Both the position numbers and the translations under genes were made by a program. A stretch of 64,000 nt of DNA from Ilyonectria destructans (lineage: Eukaryota; Ascomycota; Sordariomycetes; Hypocreales; Nectriaceae): NCBI GenBank assembly GCA_020740775.1, contig JAHEWK010000020.1, forward strand, positions 868,001-932,000. The letters run 5' to 3'. A model generated the notes under the pieces. That model was not told where the DNA came from. It did not search any database and worked only from the letters and a program-made list of their open reading frames with translations. Of the stretch, positions 45,304-55,473 are shown one piece after another. Within the stretch, counting starts at the first letter, position 1, and every line of letters starts with the position of its first letter.

Positions 45304-47501
45304 CTACCATCCAGTACCCACCTACGGCTAACACCCACCTACTGCTAAGCAAAATAAAATTTCCCCATACAAAATCCAATTTTTCAACCTCACGGGACAA
45401 AATCACCAAAAATAATAAAAATAAAATTGTTTCTGCAATTCAACTAGAAATTGAATTAATTTTCATATTGTCTCGGTCTTTTTACCTCGCGGCCTGTGCG
45501 TGTGCGTACAACGGGTAAGTCTTCCACCTCTGAATTCGAGCTTTCGTCTTCTTCAAATCCTGCCACCTCAATCACATCCTCAATAGTCTCCGACACTTCA
45601 GTGACCTGAATTGGCTCGGAAATAGCTTCGCCAGCCGCTAGAGCTTCGGCTAGTGTCATGAACTTCTTGTTAGGATTGGGTATAGCCCTTCTCTTCTTGC
45701 CTCTGCTCAACCGGCCAACTTCCTCCTCCAGACTGGCTATTCTTGCCGTCAGGGAGACTATCTTTGACTCCTGGACTTCAAACCCTTTAGATATCACAGA
45801 ATACCGCCTTTTGGTTGATGGGGTCTTGTCTTTACCCAAATCTCTGACGTGACGGCTGGTCTTTGGTGTGTCATCGGAGTTGAGTTGCACGTCTCTCAGA
45901 CCGTTCGGTTCAGGGGTGGTTTCCTTCTTATCTGGTTGGATTTCTGGATGCATAAGCGCTTTCCGTCGTGAGATTGGCCAATTTCCAGTCACTCTCCATC
46001 CAGCGAGTATATTCTTCTTAGTCATACCCACTTCCCTGGCTTTGGCATAAGCCTTGATGAAGTTGACCTTATCCACTGGTGCGGAATCGGTCAGGGTTGC
46101 CAGCTTTTGGAGCTCCCTGCGATAAGCAGCCTTGGAAGCATTGAAAATACCATTGTCTAGTGGCTGGAGACCATGGGAGCAATGAGACGGCAGATAACAA
46201 CAATACACGTTGTTTAAAAAACAGCTAGCCATCCACTCATCCTGCTTCCAACTTAGCGAGATTTGTGGTTCAGACCAGTGACATACTTACAGATACGTGA
46301 CTCCCATGGCCATCCAAGATGATAAGCCTGGCATCGGACTCATCTGCTGGCTGCGTTTGAGGCAGATAGACGTCCTTGAGCCACTCAATTGCGATGTGGT
46401 TATCCGTCCAGCCGTTCTCAGAAGTGATGTAATGCCAGTCGGCTATATTCTTAAACTCCTTGATAAACCATTGCTGCTGAAGTTCCTTGCCTTTAAAAAT
46501 GATACCCGGTTTCAGAAGACGGCCATCTGCAGTCACAGCTTCGATGAAGCTAGTCCAAGCACGGGACTGAGAGCCTTTGAGGAAGGCCTTCTTCTTGGGG
46601 TCGCTACTGCCAATAACCAAGGAGTCCAAGCCTAGAATTGGAATGGATCAGTAAGTCTTATGATCAAAGATAATAAATACGCACCAAATCCAGCCATAAT
46701 ACCGCCCTCGTCAACATTAACTGTGTTCTCAGGCTTGATCCAGCCATACTCCCTCTCGCGGATATCAATGTACCAATTGACGGCCATTGGAGTGAAAGAA
46801 TTGAACTTTGAGGCCTCCTGGCGTTTCCCTATCTTCGTCTTGATGGCTGGATTACGTTTCATGAATCTGGCTATCCAATGCACGCCGATTACGCTTTGCT
46901 GGCCTTGTTGCTGTAAGAGGGCAGTTACGGTAGCGCGAACTTGACTGTGAGAAGGAGCATAGCCCAGGGCCTCTTGTCGAAGTATCCAGGTGACTAGTCT
47001 GGCCTCCTGAGACTTGGATAGCAACTGGGCAGGCTGGGTGACTTCGAATTTAGACGGGAGGCCTCGTAATCGTGCAGAAAGAATTGTCTGAGGGATGCCA
47101 TGTTTCTGGGCGGCTCGGTTCTGCGACAGGCCATTATCTGTGATATCGAATATGGCTTCAATGACTTCACTCTATGTATAAGACGTTCGAGGAATTTTGA
47201 GGCGATTACTGAAGGTTGGTGTAGGCAAAATCTTTTATTAAGTTTTACGGAGGCCAACTCATGAATGAGCTATTTGCAGAAATTTTACATAGGTGATGTG
47301 CAATCATACCGCCTCCGTAACGGAAAAAGTATAATCATGATATGAAACAACGTGAAACTCTCAATAATACACAGCTTGTTTCATGTAAATAACTCCAATA
47401 TTGGCTATATACAGTGTAAGTGAAATTACGCATTTTGTATGGGAGAATTTTATTTTTGCTTAGCAGTAGGTGGGTGTTAGCCGTAGGTGGGTACTGGATG
47501 G
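45304..47501 (-). mobile_element. Pogo/Fot-like DNA transposon, copy 2, inserted in Zn2Cys6 gene
   Basis: The 2198-bp element is flanked by TA at 45302-45303 and 47502-47503. Its TIRs begin CCATCCAGTACCCACCTACG and contain a roughly 17-bp unit twice (ACCCACCTACGGCTAAC, then CCCACCTACTGCTAAGC). Interior TIR sequence ends at the ATACAAAAT word shared with copy 1. The transposase is on the minus strand. Confidence 0.92.
45456..47191 (-). pseudogene. Pogo transposase, start lost and one early stop, otherwise open
   Basis: Aligned to copy 1, the start codon context AAAATGCCTCGA reads AAAATTCCTCGA (about 47191), and a Glu codon shortly after is TAG (SYT-stop-SEVIEAI). From there on the three exons are open: HTH part ending LSKSQEARLVTWILRQEALG, catalytic exon beginning DSLVIGSSDPKKKAFLKGSQ with IILDGHGSH, and a last exon with FLNNVYCCYLPSHCSHGLQP ending GREVKRPRQYEN. 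Introns have GTGCGT...TAG and GTAAGT...CAG. All three catalytic Asp residues (NVDEGGI, ILDGHG, LQPLDNG) are retained. Close relative of copy 1; the protein is clearly nearer to copy 1 than to copy 3. Confidence 0.88.
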
Positions 47502-48001
47502 TAATGATAGAGAGATGGTTTTTGGTATCTGGTTTTGAAGTACTCTTTGTTGCATCATTTCTGCGCGAGAGTGATCAAAATGGTTAATGTAATGCAGCGA
47601 ATAGGATCCTGTATTAAGGAGGGGATGCGGTGCTGACATATGCACACTGCCTGAGGAGACGGCATCGTTCCAAGCAGTGACATGCCCTTGCTGCATGTTG
47701 ATAAAGAATCTCGGGTGAGAAACATTAGGTTGTGATGCATTGCAGGAGCCAGGGGCTGAAAGAGCTCTTCTTCCGCCGCCATCTCTGGGCCAAGATAGAC
47801 GAAGGCCGTAACCTTGACATTCTAGTCTCGCCCGTCCACAGTTTGCACATGTTGGAGCTCCGCGATCGCATCGGATCCGCCGATCTAAGTGTCAGTAAGC
47901 AGTCGTCCGAGATATGATTGTTCCTTGATTTGTCGGTGAGATAGTATACCTCTGCAGGTCCCGCAAGATCTGCTTGTTTTGGGCTTGCGTAGCTCTTCCA
48001 T
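47502..48001 (-). pseudogene. Zn2Cys6 transcription factor, N-terminal part with zinc cluster
   Basis: ATG at 48001 (MEELRKPKTSRSCGTCR) is spliced through GTATAC...CTTAG (47885-47949) to DRRIRCDRGAPTCANCGRAR, giving a complete C-x2-C-x6-C-x6-C-x2-C-x6-C binuclear cluster, followed by LECQGYGLRLSWPRDGG. The linker runs to IPKTISLSL, where the pogo element interrupts. This exon assignment is strongly supported because only the spliced frame restores all six cysteines. With 44021-45303 it forms one regulator gene. Confidence 0.85.
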
Positions 48002-49163
48002 GCTGTAGCTGTAGCTGCTGATGCTGAGGCCAAGCCAGATGCTGGCATTAGGAATGATTATAATACAGTGTCAGGGTAAGGGCAAGGAATGGAGTGGCGG
48101 AAAGCTTCTACGGGCACCCCGAAGTGGCCATTGTTGAAATGAGCATGTTGAGCTTGATTGAAAGAGAAAAAGACTAGCGCTAACAGCGAAAGCTGTTAAC
48201 AAGATGACATCCACATCCCAGCCACAATGGATCGGAATAGTCATTGATCCGTTAAACCATCTCAACCCATTCCCAGATCTACTGCCTGAGGCACCCAAAT
48301 ATGCATGTAATTAGCAGAATCTAGTAGTAGGGGGCGTGACAGTCAAGAAGGCAGGGGGCAAGAGCTATTATTGAACTGACCCGATCCTAGCTACCGGGGG
48401 ACAAGGGTGTCCCTTATGTACTAAGCAGAAATTACTAATCCAAACTGGAGTTGCGCTTCCTGTTGGATTGTGACCCTGTATTACGAAACCTCTGATAGAT
48501 CGATATCCTGACCTTAGTCAGAAGGGGTGTCAGATGACATAAAACCCCTCTCGAGAAAAGAGGGGGTCGGAGGCATCCTAGATCAAGACAATCAACAAAT
48601 TCAGGATCCACACCCTATTGAGCATTAATCCCTGGATTGAATGTGCCGTACGCTATCCAACACTTCCTTATTAGCCTAGCCTCGCGAATAGTTGCTACCT
48701 TCTTGTAACCCACCTATCATATCGTATGCCGGGCCCGAAAAGTGGCCCGCAGCCCCCCTCCGCTCCTTAGTCTGCAAACAAGCTGATGGCAGCGCTCCAA
48801 GGCCATCCTCGCGGATTCTTGCCAACAGAACGACGTGAGCCAACCATATTAATTCTAAGCCATACATACTGGGATCATTGGTTGAGGCTAAACCTGGTTG
48901 AATGACTCAATCTCGGACGGAAGAGAGCATATTTGCGTGACAAAATGTACTTTCGTATCCCTCAAGTCTGGTTTTGTTGGGACACAGAGGCCCAAGAGCA
49001 TAACACATGAATGTTACGCTCGTATTCGTGTTGCTCTAGATGGATATATATACTTTGCACTTGGCCCATTACTTAACAAAAGGCTTTCACTCGCTAATAA
49101 ACCAAAACATCATCATTCTTTGAGAACAACCAGTCCTTCTACTCTTTTAACCAATCGCGCATC
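48002..49163. other. Intergenic, promoter side of two divergent genes
   Basis: Lies between the divergently transcribed regulator (48001, minus) and the MDR oxidoreductase (49164, plus). No gene recognised. A short GA-rich inverted stretch lies around 48545-48570 (CCCCTCTCGAGAAAAGAGGGGG). Confidence 0.4.
49045..49053 (+). promoter_or_regulatory. TATA-box-like element
   Basis: TATATATAC lies 111 bp upstream of the ATG at 49164, within the usual range for a fungal core promoter, and is the only such element near this start. Confidence 0.45.
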
Positions 49164-50207
49164 ATGGTCCACTCTCTCGGTCCCAATACGGCTGCCGTTC
49201 TTCCTGCCAGGCAAGGACTACTCACCGTCCAAGAACGCCCCGTCCCCACGCCTGGTCAGGGTGAATTGTTGGTGCGCAATGAAGCAGTCGCTGCAAATCC
49301 CGCAGATTGGAAAATACAAAGTCTTGGTATCAACATCGACAAGTTCCCCGCCATACTTGGTAGTGATCTTTCCGGGACCGTTGTATCTGTGGGACCCAGC
49401 GTAAGACGCTTCCAAGATGGCGACCGTGTAATGGGATTTGCACTAGGGATGGTTACTGGAAACAACGACGCGTCAGCTTTACAAACGTATACCCTTCTCA
49501 ATGAGACGGCGACTTCGCATCTACCCAAGAACCTGACATTTGAACAAGGGGCCGTACTTCCGGTCGGTATGACTACCGCGTCGATAGCGCTGTTTGCAGA
49601 TCTCGAGCTGCTAATGCGTGAAAGACATGTTGACGAAGCGGGCGCTATTCTTGTCTGGAGCGGAGCTTCGGCGGTTGGTGTTGCGGCAGTCCAGATAGCA
49701 CATGCGCTGGGGTGGCCTGTTTATGCGACAGCAAGTCCAAAGCACTATGAGTGGTTGAAGAGACTGGGTGCAACGGATGTATGGGACTATCGTGACCCAC
49801 AGGTCGCACAGCACATAGGTCAAGCTGCCCAAACTGCAGGACTCAAGATTCACGGCGCGATTGATGCCAGATCCGAGGACTCGTCTTTTGATCAGGTCGC
49901 GGCGACGCTCGTCGCAGCTAACTCTATACCTGGGGCCAAGATCAGCACGGTACTGCCATGGCCAGCAGATAAGCCAACACCAGAAGGAGTTGAAGTTTGC
50001 GCCATAAACTGTTTTCGGTTTATGAAGGACCGTCAGGATATCGGGCGTTGGCTTTTCAGCTACTGGTTACAGAAAGCACTCGAGGATGGAAGTATCGAGC
50101 CTGCGCCAAAGCCTTGTGTTATTGAAGGAGGTTTAAGGGAAGCGCAGAAGATGCTGGACACACTTAAAGCTGGCGCAAGTGGTGAAAAGTTTATAGTAAA
50201 GATTTAG
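49164..50207 (+). CDS. Zinc-type alcohol dehydrogenase-like (MDR) oxidoreductase
   Basis: Single exon of 347 residues. The N-terminal GroES-like part has LLVRNEAVAANPADWKIQSL and PAILGSDLSGTVVSVGPSVR. The Rossmann part starts with ILVWSGASAVGVAAVQIAHA (NADPH-binding GxSxxG-type loop), then RLGATDVWDYRD, and ends GGLREAQKMLDTLKAGASGE. It resembles the enoyl-reductase/toxD-like group of fungal medium-chain reductases, which act on enoyl or enone substrates with NADPH. The catalytic zinc ligands of true alcohol dehydrogenases are not evident. Members are often in secondary-metabolite clusters, but no synthase is seen here. The divergent Zn2Cys6 gene next door is a possible regulator by position only. 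Intact. Confidence 0.88.
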   Translation: MVHSLGPNTAAVLPARQGLLTVQERPVPTPGQGELLVRNEAVAANPADWKIQSLGINIDKFPAILGSDLSGTVVSVGPSVRRFQDGDRVMGFALGMVTGNNDASALQTYTLLNETATSHLPKNLTFEQGAVLPVGMTTASIALFADLELLMRERHVDEAGAILVWSGASAVGVAAVQIAHALGWPVYATASPKHYEWLKRLGATDVWDYRDPQVAQHIGQAAQTAGLKIHGAIDARSEDSSFDQVAATLVAANSIPGAKISTVLPWPADKPTPEGVEVCAINCFRFMKDRQDIGRWLFSYWLQKALEDGSIEPAPKPCVIEGGLREAQKMLDTLKAGASGEKFIVKI

Positions 50208-50994
50208 ACTTGAGACATGTTATTCGGAGTATCGTGAGTAGCTATGATACTCTTGAATGGCACCACAAACAATGTTATGATCTTGAGGTCAAAGTTTCAC
50301 TCCAAAACAACGCAACCAAACAGTGTCTGACCAGAGTAGCGGTGAGAAAAAGACCGTTATGACGCGTTGGAAACGCGCAGTGGAGAGCGTAGGATGTACA
50401 CATCAGTATCTGAGCGGCGAGGATGTTCTATGTGACTGGCTTACATTCCCCTTCCGTGGGAATTGAGCAAGTGGGCAACAGTCATCTTGGTGATAGTTTC
50501 TCTGCTATTGTTGTTTATATTGCGCAGTAGTGCTTAGTGAAAGAAATTAATTAAATATTAAAATACTTCGAACACCCGTTAAGTTGCCAAGGCAAGGGAC
50601 TTAACGGCTGAATATCCAGCCCGAAGGGTAAATACCCTATACCGGCTATCAAACTCTTCTGGGGGAACCCCCTAGATCCCCCTTTCGACTGCGGCGGTAA
50701 CTAGCTGTTAAAACCACTTCAAACCTGTAGTAAGGGAGTTGACTAATAGTCGTAGGCGTCCCTCTACCACTTCCTGACAGGCCCAATCAACTATATACTG
50801 TATATCAAATGTACCCTTTCCCTGTAGCTGATAGGAAAACGTCATTTAGTCAATGTAGCGTGGTGGATACGGCGGATCGGTCAGCTGTTGAGCCTGACGG
50901 CATTGTTGGTCAGCAAGGCGTATCTTCATCCCTGCCTTATAGTCAGCCACAAACGCAGGACGGAGGAAACGCAGGCGTATAAACCTTCCGTGGG
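50208..50994. other. Intergenic, nothing recognised
   Basis: 3' flank of the MDR gene. A short region at 50575-50700 (CTTCTGGGGGAACCCCCTAG palindromic core at about 50657) is structured, but no gene or RNA family is recognised. Confidence 0.35.
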
Positions 50995-51165
50995 CAGACA
51001 TGGCTATATTCATATTCAAATAAGGTCTTATATGAATATGCATGAATATATTCATATCCATATCCATATAATTTACGAATATAATATGTACTTACCTATC
51101 CATATTCATGCATATTCATATAAGGAAAATGGTTCCTGATTGGCTCAAATTAGATATAATCTCTG

Positions 51166-51304
51166 TAGGAGATGATAGGTGATACCAACCTCTGACGGGA
51201 AGTCCGGACTTCCGGCCGGCCGGTCTGAATAGCCTGTCTGAGCAGCTGGAAGGCCTTCCTTCCGGTTTGATCAAATGTATGACCCTTTGGTCTGTTGGAT
51301 GTGA
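51166..51304 (-). repeat. Dispersed repeat, second copy, inside hAT 2 leader
   Basis: The reverse complement starts TGTCACATCCAACAGACC and is about 85% identical to 41068-41200, diverging after CAGAGG. It lies between the hAT 2 terminus and its start codon. Confidence 0.55.
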
Positions 51305-51431
51305 CACACTCCAAATACACTTCATGCCAGCACCAATCTCTCTACCCGACAATCTCTTGATTAGTTCTTAAGAAAAAAAACTCCAGTTACCGCGTGCCAT
51401 GCAGTAAGTAAGATACTGCTTATTAGCACTT

Positions 51432-53278
51432 ATGGCTTCTCAGGCTTCTGAGATATCAGTCTCATGGACTAACAACGCTTCTATCGGCTCGTTTGCATCG
51501 AAACTTTCATGGAATTTCAACGCCTTTTTCTATATAGATTATCCCGATAAACATCTCCAAGTTGAGCTTGGCCCGAAGCGCAGAAAGACCAAGGGACATC
51601 GTGCTTACGTTTGTCTTCACTGTCAGAATCCTCCATGGTCGAATCGAGTGCCTGGCAACGCTATACACCATGCAGAAACGGCTCACCGGGCCCTTATACG
51701 AGCAAGCGAGGCTGCAAATAATACTCCATCTAGTACATTTGCCTCGGGTGTTTCGTCTGGCGCTATCGATTCGTATATCGTCTCTCGTCCATCGCAGGCT
51801 GCTCTCCGCAACTGTTTTAATAAGCAAGCCTATATTGAGGCAGTTGTGGGGCTTCTAACAAGGCGCAGACTGCCCTTTTCTGCAGTTGAGTACTCTGAGC
51901 TGCGAGATCTGGCTCTGGCATGTAATCCAGCCATCGGGGATCTTCTCATCCACGATCGAAAGCAGGCTATGGGCTATATTAACTCGAACTACTCGTTATA
52001 CAGCTCGCAGCTTGCCGAGAGCCTTCAAACAACGCAGTCAAAGATACACATATCTTCTGATCTCTGGACATCGCCACATCGCCATGGCGTACTCGCTGTA
52101 TGCGTTCAATGGGTCGATGAGGACTTCAGGCTTCAGAAAGCACTACTAGGACTGCCAGAGTGCAAATACAGCCATTCTGGTGCTACGCAGGCTGAGTTGA
52201 TTGCCGGTACGCTACGGAAGTTCAATATTACTGCTCAAAACCTCGGCTATTATACAGGTGATAATGCTACATCAAACGACACCTGTTTAGAGGAGCTATC
52301 AAAGGTTTTGGAGGCGGAATCAGGTGTAAGTTTAACACTTGGCCGCTAATACTGCTGTAGCCTATATTAAATTATAGCACAGGCAGAGTACCCTCACAAA
52401 CGCCGTAGAATCCGCTGTATCGGCCATATTATCAATCTTGCCTTACAAGCATTCCTTCTCGCCCGCTCAAAAGAAGCTCTTAGGGCTGCACTCGAAGTTA
52501 CTGCCGATGAGCCCGGTTCAACTATGCTAGAGGAGTTCTCACAGCAATTACATGAGCTGGATCCGGCGGAGATTGCGGCACGTTCGGACACCACGACGCA
52601 GCAAGAACAACAGCAGGAAGAGCGGCAGGAGCAGCCCACGAGAAGATCTATAAAGGCGAGGGGCAAGCGAGCCGCAACTACGCATCAGCAAGCCAGCAAC
52701 AACGATGAGCGTTTCGCTGGCTGGCAAGGCATTCCAGCGCTAGCAAAACTTCATGCACTTGCAGTCTATATACGGAGCTCAGCTCTACACAACGATCAGT
52801 GGTACGATGCTGTAGGTAAGCAACTAGGTATCGATAATATCACGAGATGGTCCTCATGGCATAGAGTTATCACTATTGCGTTAAAGAAGAAGCCACAGAT
52901 CATCCAGTTTACTGCTGAACATGACAATGATCTCGAAGGCAATACTCTTAGCAGTAGGGATTGGGAAATGCTAGAAAGAACGCTAGAATTCCTTCAACCT
53001 TTCTATGAGGCCACGTTAGAAGCTGAAGGCGCTATGTCATCAATCTCACAGTCACTTGAGCTGCTGGACCTTCTCCTAGGACACTGCGAAAAGTGGAAGG
53101 TATACGGCTAAGTTTTGCATCTTCCTGCTTTATCTATAGCTTATACGACATGCTAATCAGCTAATTAGGCCCACTACTCGCAGCCGAGCAATCGCGATGA
53201 TCGTATAATTCACTCTATCAATATGTGCTGGTTTATACTCGATAAGTATTACACTATGACCAAGGATGTCCCCGTATA
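51432..53278 (+). pseudogene. hAT transposase 2, open but lacking its C-terminus
   Basis: MASQASEISVSWTNNASIGS starts a BED-type N-terminus (YVCLHC, later HHAETAH). The core has IHISSDLWTSPHRHGVLAVC (first D) and YYTGDNATSNDTCLEELSKV (second D). An intron with GTGTAAGT or GTAAGT leads to HKRRRIRCIGHIINLALQAF and, after a long Gln-rich insert, LGIDNITRWSSWHRVI. A second intron around 53099-53168 leads to INMCWFILDKYYTMTKDVPV, where the pogo element starts. No stop or frameshift before that. The protein is clearly related to hAT 3 at 58828-61290. Confidence 0.85.
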
Positions 53279-55473
53279 CCATGTACCACCACCCTTTCGC
53301 CAGGCAAAAAAAAAAACCACCACCAAAACTCAACTATTTCACTTACACACAACTTGACCAAAATAAAAGTTATTTGCAAATGGTTGCCTGGTGTAAATTT
53401 ACAATTGATATATCTATTGACTTTTAGGCCTTTTGACCAGCCTCCCCGATCGTGTGGTGCGCTGAGGTAGCATGGTTTCTTCTCTGACTTCAATAACCGA
53501 AGCAGCCTCCGATTCTGGCCCTGACTCCCCCGAAGAGCTATGGTTCACCACAACATGCTTCTTTTCGCTTCCTTTTTCCGTATTGGCTTCTCCAGAGGCT
53601 AGAGCGTCGCTCAGAGTCATGACACGTTTATTGGGATTCGGAATAGCCTTCCTCTTCTTCCCTCTCTTCAGACGTGCCAGTTCCTCCTCCATGCCGGCAA
53701 TTCTCATGGCATGCGCCATTAACGTCTGTTGTTGAGTCTCAAAGCCTTTGGCTATCACATTATACCGTCTTCGTGTCTTTGGTGTTTTGTTTAGCCCAAG
53801 ATCGCGAATCTGGCGGCTGGTTTTTGGTGTATCATCCGAGCCGAAATACGGCGCCCGCTCCGGAGTCCTCTTTGGGCTGTCATTCCGCCTATCCTCTTGG
53901 ATTTCTGGGTGCCGTAGACCTTTGGATCGCGAAATTGGCCAATTACCAGTAACTCTCCAGCCGGAGAGTATATTCTTCTTCGTCATTCCCACTTCACGAG
54001 CCTTGGCGTAGGCTCTGATGAAATTGACCTTATCCATCGGAGCAGAATCGGTCAGGGAAGCGAATTTTTCCAGCTCTCGACGATATGCAGCTTTGGAGGC
54101 GTTGAATACTCCATTGTCCAATGGCTGGAGGCCGTGAGAGCAGTGTGCTGGAAGGTAGCAACAGTAAACGTTGTTCAAAAAGCATGTAGCCATCCATTCG
54201 TCCTTCGCTCGGTTAGCAGCGACCCTTGGCTAGGTAAACAAAGATAGTACCGTTGCATGGCTCCCGTGGCCGTCTAGAATGATTAATCTGGCATCAGACT
54301 CATCGGCAGGTTCGGTCTGGGGCAAATAGACTCTTTCAAGCCATTCAACACCAATGTGGTCATCGGTCCACCCGTTGGGTGAAGTTATGTAATGCCAGTT
54401 CGCCATCTTCTTGAATTCATGAAGGAACCACTGTTTTTGGAGTTCCTTTCCCTTGAATATTATGCCAGGAGTCAAGGAACGGCCGTCCGCAGTGATGGCT
54501 TCGATAAACGAAGTCCAATTTCGAGTTTGTGGTCCCTTGAGAAGAGCCTTTCGCTTTGGGTCCGCGCTTCCGACCACCAGGCTATCCAACCCTAACGAAG
54601 AGAGTCTAGTTAGTCAAATTTCAAAAATAAAGAGAAAAGAGAAATGGAGGCTTGCCAAAACCGATCATGATGCCTCCTTCGTCAACGTTAACAATGTTCT
54701 CAGGCCGAATCCATCCGTACTGGCCCTCCCTGATATCGAAGTACCAATGAACCGCTTTAGGCGTGAAAGAGTCAAACCTATTGGCTTCTTGGCGTCTACC
54801 CATCTTAGTCTTAAGGTCTGAGCGGCGCTCAATGAATCTGGTCACCCAGTTGCGTCCTAATTCCGGTTGGTCGCCTTGTTGTCTTAGCAGGCCAATGACG
54901 CAAGCGCGAATCTGATTGTGGGACGGAGCGTATCCCAGAGACTCCTGACGAAGAATCCAGAAAACCAATTTGTCTTCTTGATTCTTGGATAACCGTTGAC
55001 CAGGCTGGATTTGCTCTTTTACGGGTGTCTGGCCGTTAAGTCTGTCGATTAGAGTGGTTCGAGGCACGCCGCGTCGCTGAGCCGCCTGAGGGGGTGAAAA
55101 GCCATTATCGGTGACATCCAATATAGCCTCGGCCATGTCGTCTTCTGTATATTTCCAACGAGGCCGCGATGAAGGCATTTTTATTGCGTTGTAAGAGACT
55201 GGCATGAGAAATGTTGGGAAAGAGCGGTGAGGAAATTGGGGGTTGAAGTGGTGATATTTCGTTACCACTACCCACATATATCACGTGCCCCACTCAACAG
55301 TATGAGAACGGAAACAGAAATTTCAATCAATTCTATACTTGATAGAAGCAACTGCTCTCAAATAACTTTTATTCTGGTCAAACTGTGTGTAAATGAAAGT
55401 GTTGAGTTTTGGTGGTGGAATTTTTTTTTGCTTGACGAAAGGGTGGGGTTGTCGAAAGGGTGGTGGTGCATGG
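53279..55473 (-). mobile_element. Pogo/Fot-like DNA transposon, copy 3, nested in hAT 2
   Basis: The 2195-bp element is flanked by TA (53277-53278, 55474-55475). The right TIR reads, outward in, CCATGCACCACCACCCTTTC with two tandem copies of a CCACCCTTTCGNCAA unit. The left TIR lacks one of the two copies (a deletion of about 17 bp between CCCTTTCG words). The rest of both ends matches (CCACCACCAAAACTCAAC). Confidence 0.92.
53414..55178 (-). CDS. Pogo transposase, complete open frame of 550 residues
   Basis: Exons 55178-54656, 54591-54251 and 54202-53414 join in phase. Start MPSSRPRWKYTEDDMAEAIL (psq HTH), then a CENP-B-like HTH (NWVTRFIERRSDLKTKMGRR), catalytic core with VNVDEGGIM, IILDGHGSHA and LQPLDNGVF (DDD triad), and a basic C-terminus GRLVKRPKSQ. 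No stop or frameshift. The first intron has a GC donor (GCAAGC) where copies 1 and 2 have GTGAGT and GTGCGT; its acceptor is preceded by a CTAAC branch site. The second uses GTACTA...GAAG. This is the only transposase in the window that looks translatable. It could drive the other copies only if it binds their diverged ends. Confidence 0.88.

Larger units (their letters stand above)
50995..53278 (+). mobile_element. hAT transposon 2, 5' part, interrupted by pogo copy 3
   Basis: The left terminus CAGACATGGCTATATTCATA at 50995 matches the TIR pattern of hAT 3 (CAGACCTGCGTATATCGATA). Behind it comes an array of ATATTCATAT/GAATATGCAT words (51000-51122). The transposase is open to 53278, where pogo copy 3 begins. 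Sequence to the right of the pogo (55474 onward) does not read convincingly as the missing C-terminus and no right TIR was found, so a deletion probably accompanied or followed the insertion. Confidence 0.8.

Noticed and set aside
49164..50207. MDR enzyme as part of a secondary-metabolite cluster
   Set aside because: No polyketide or peptide synthase, P450 or transporter lies nearby; only a divergent, broken regulator gene.
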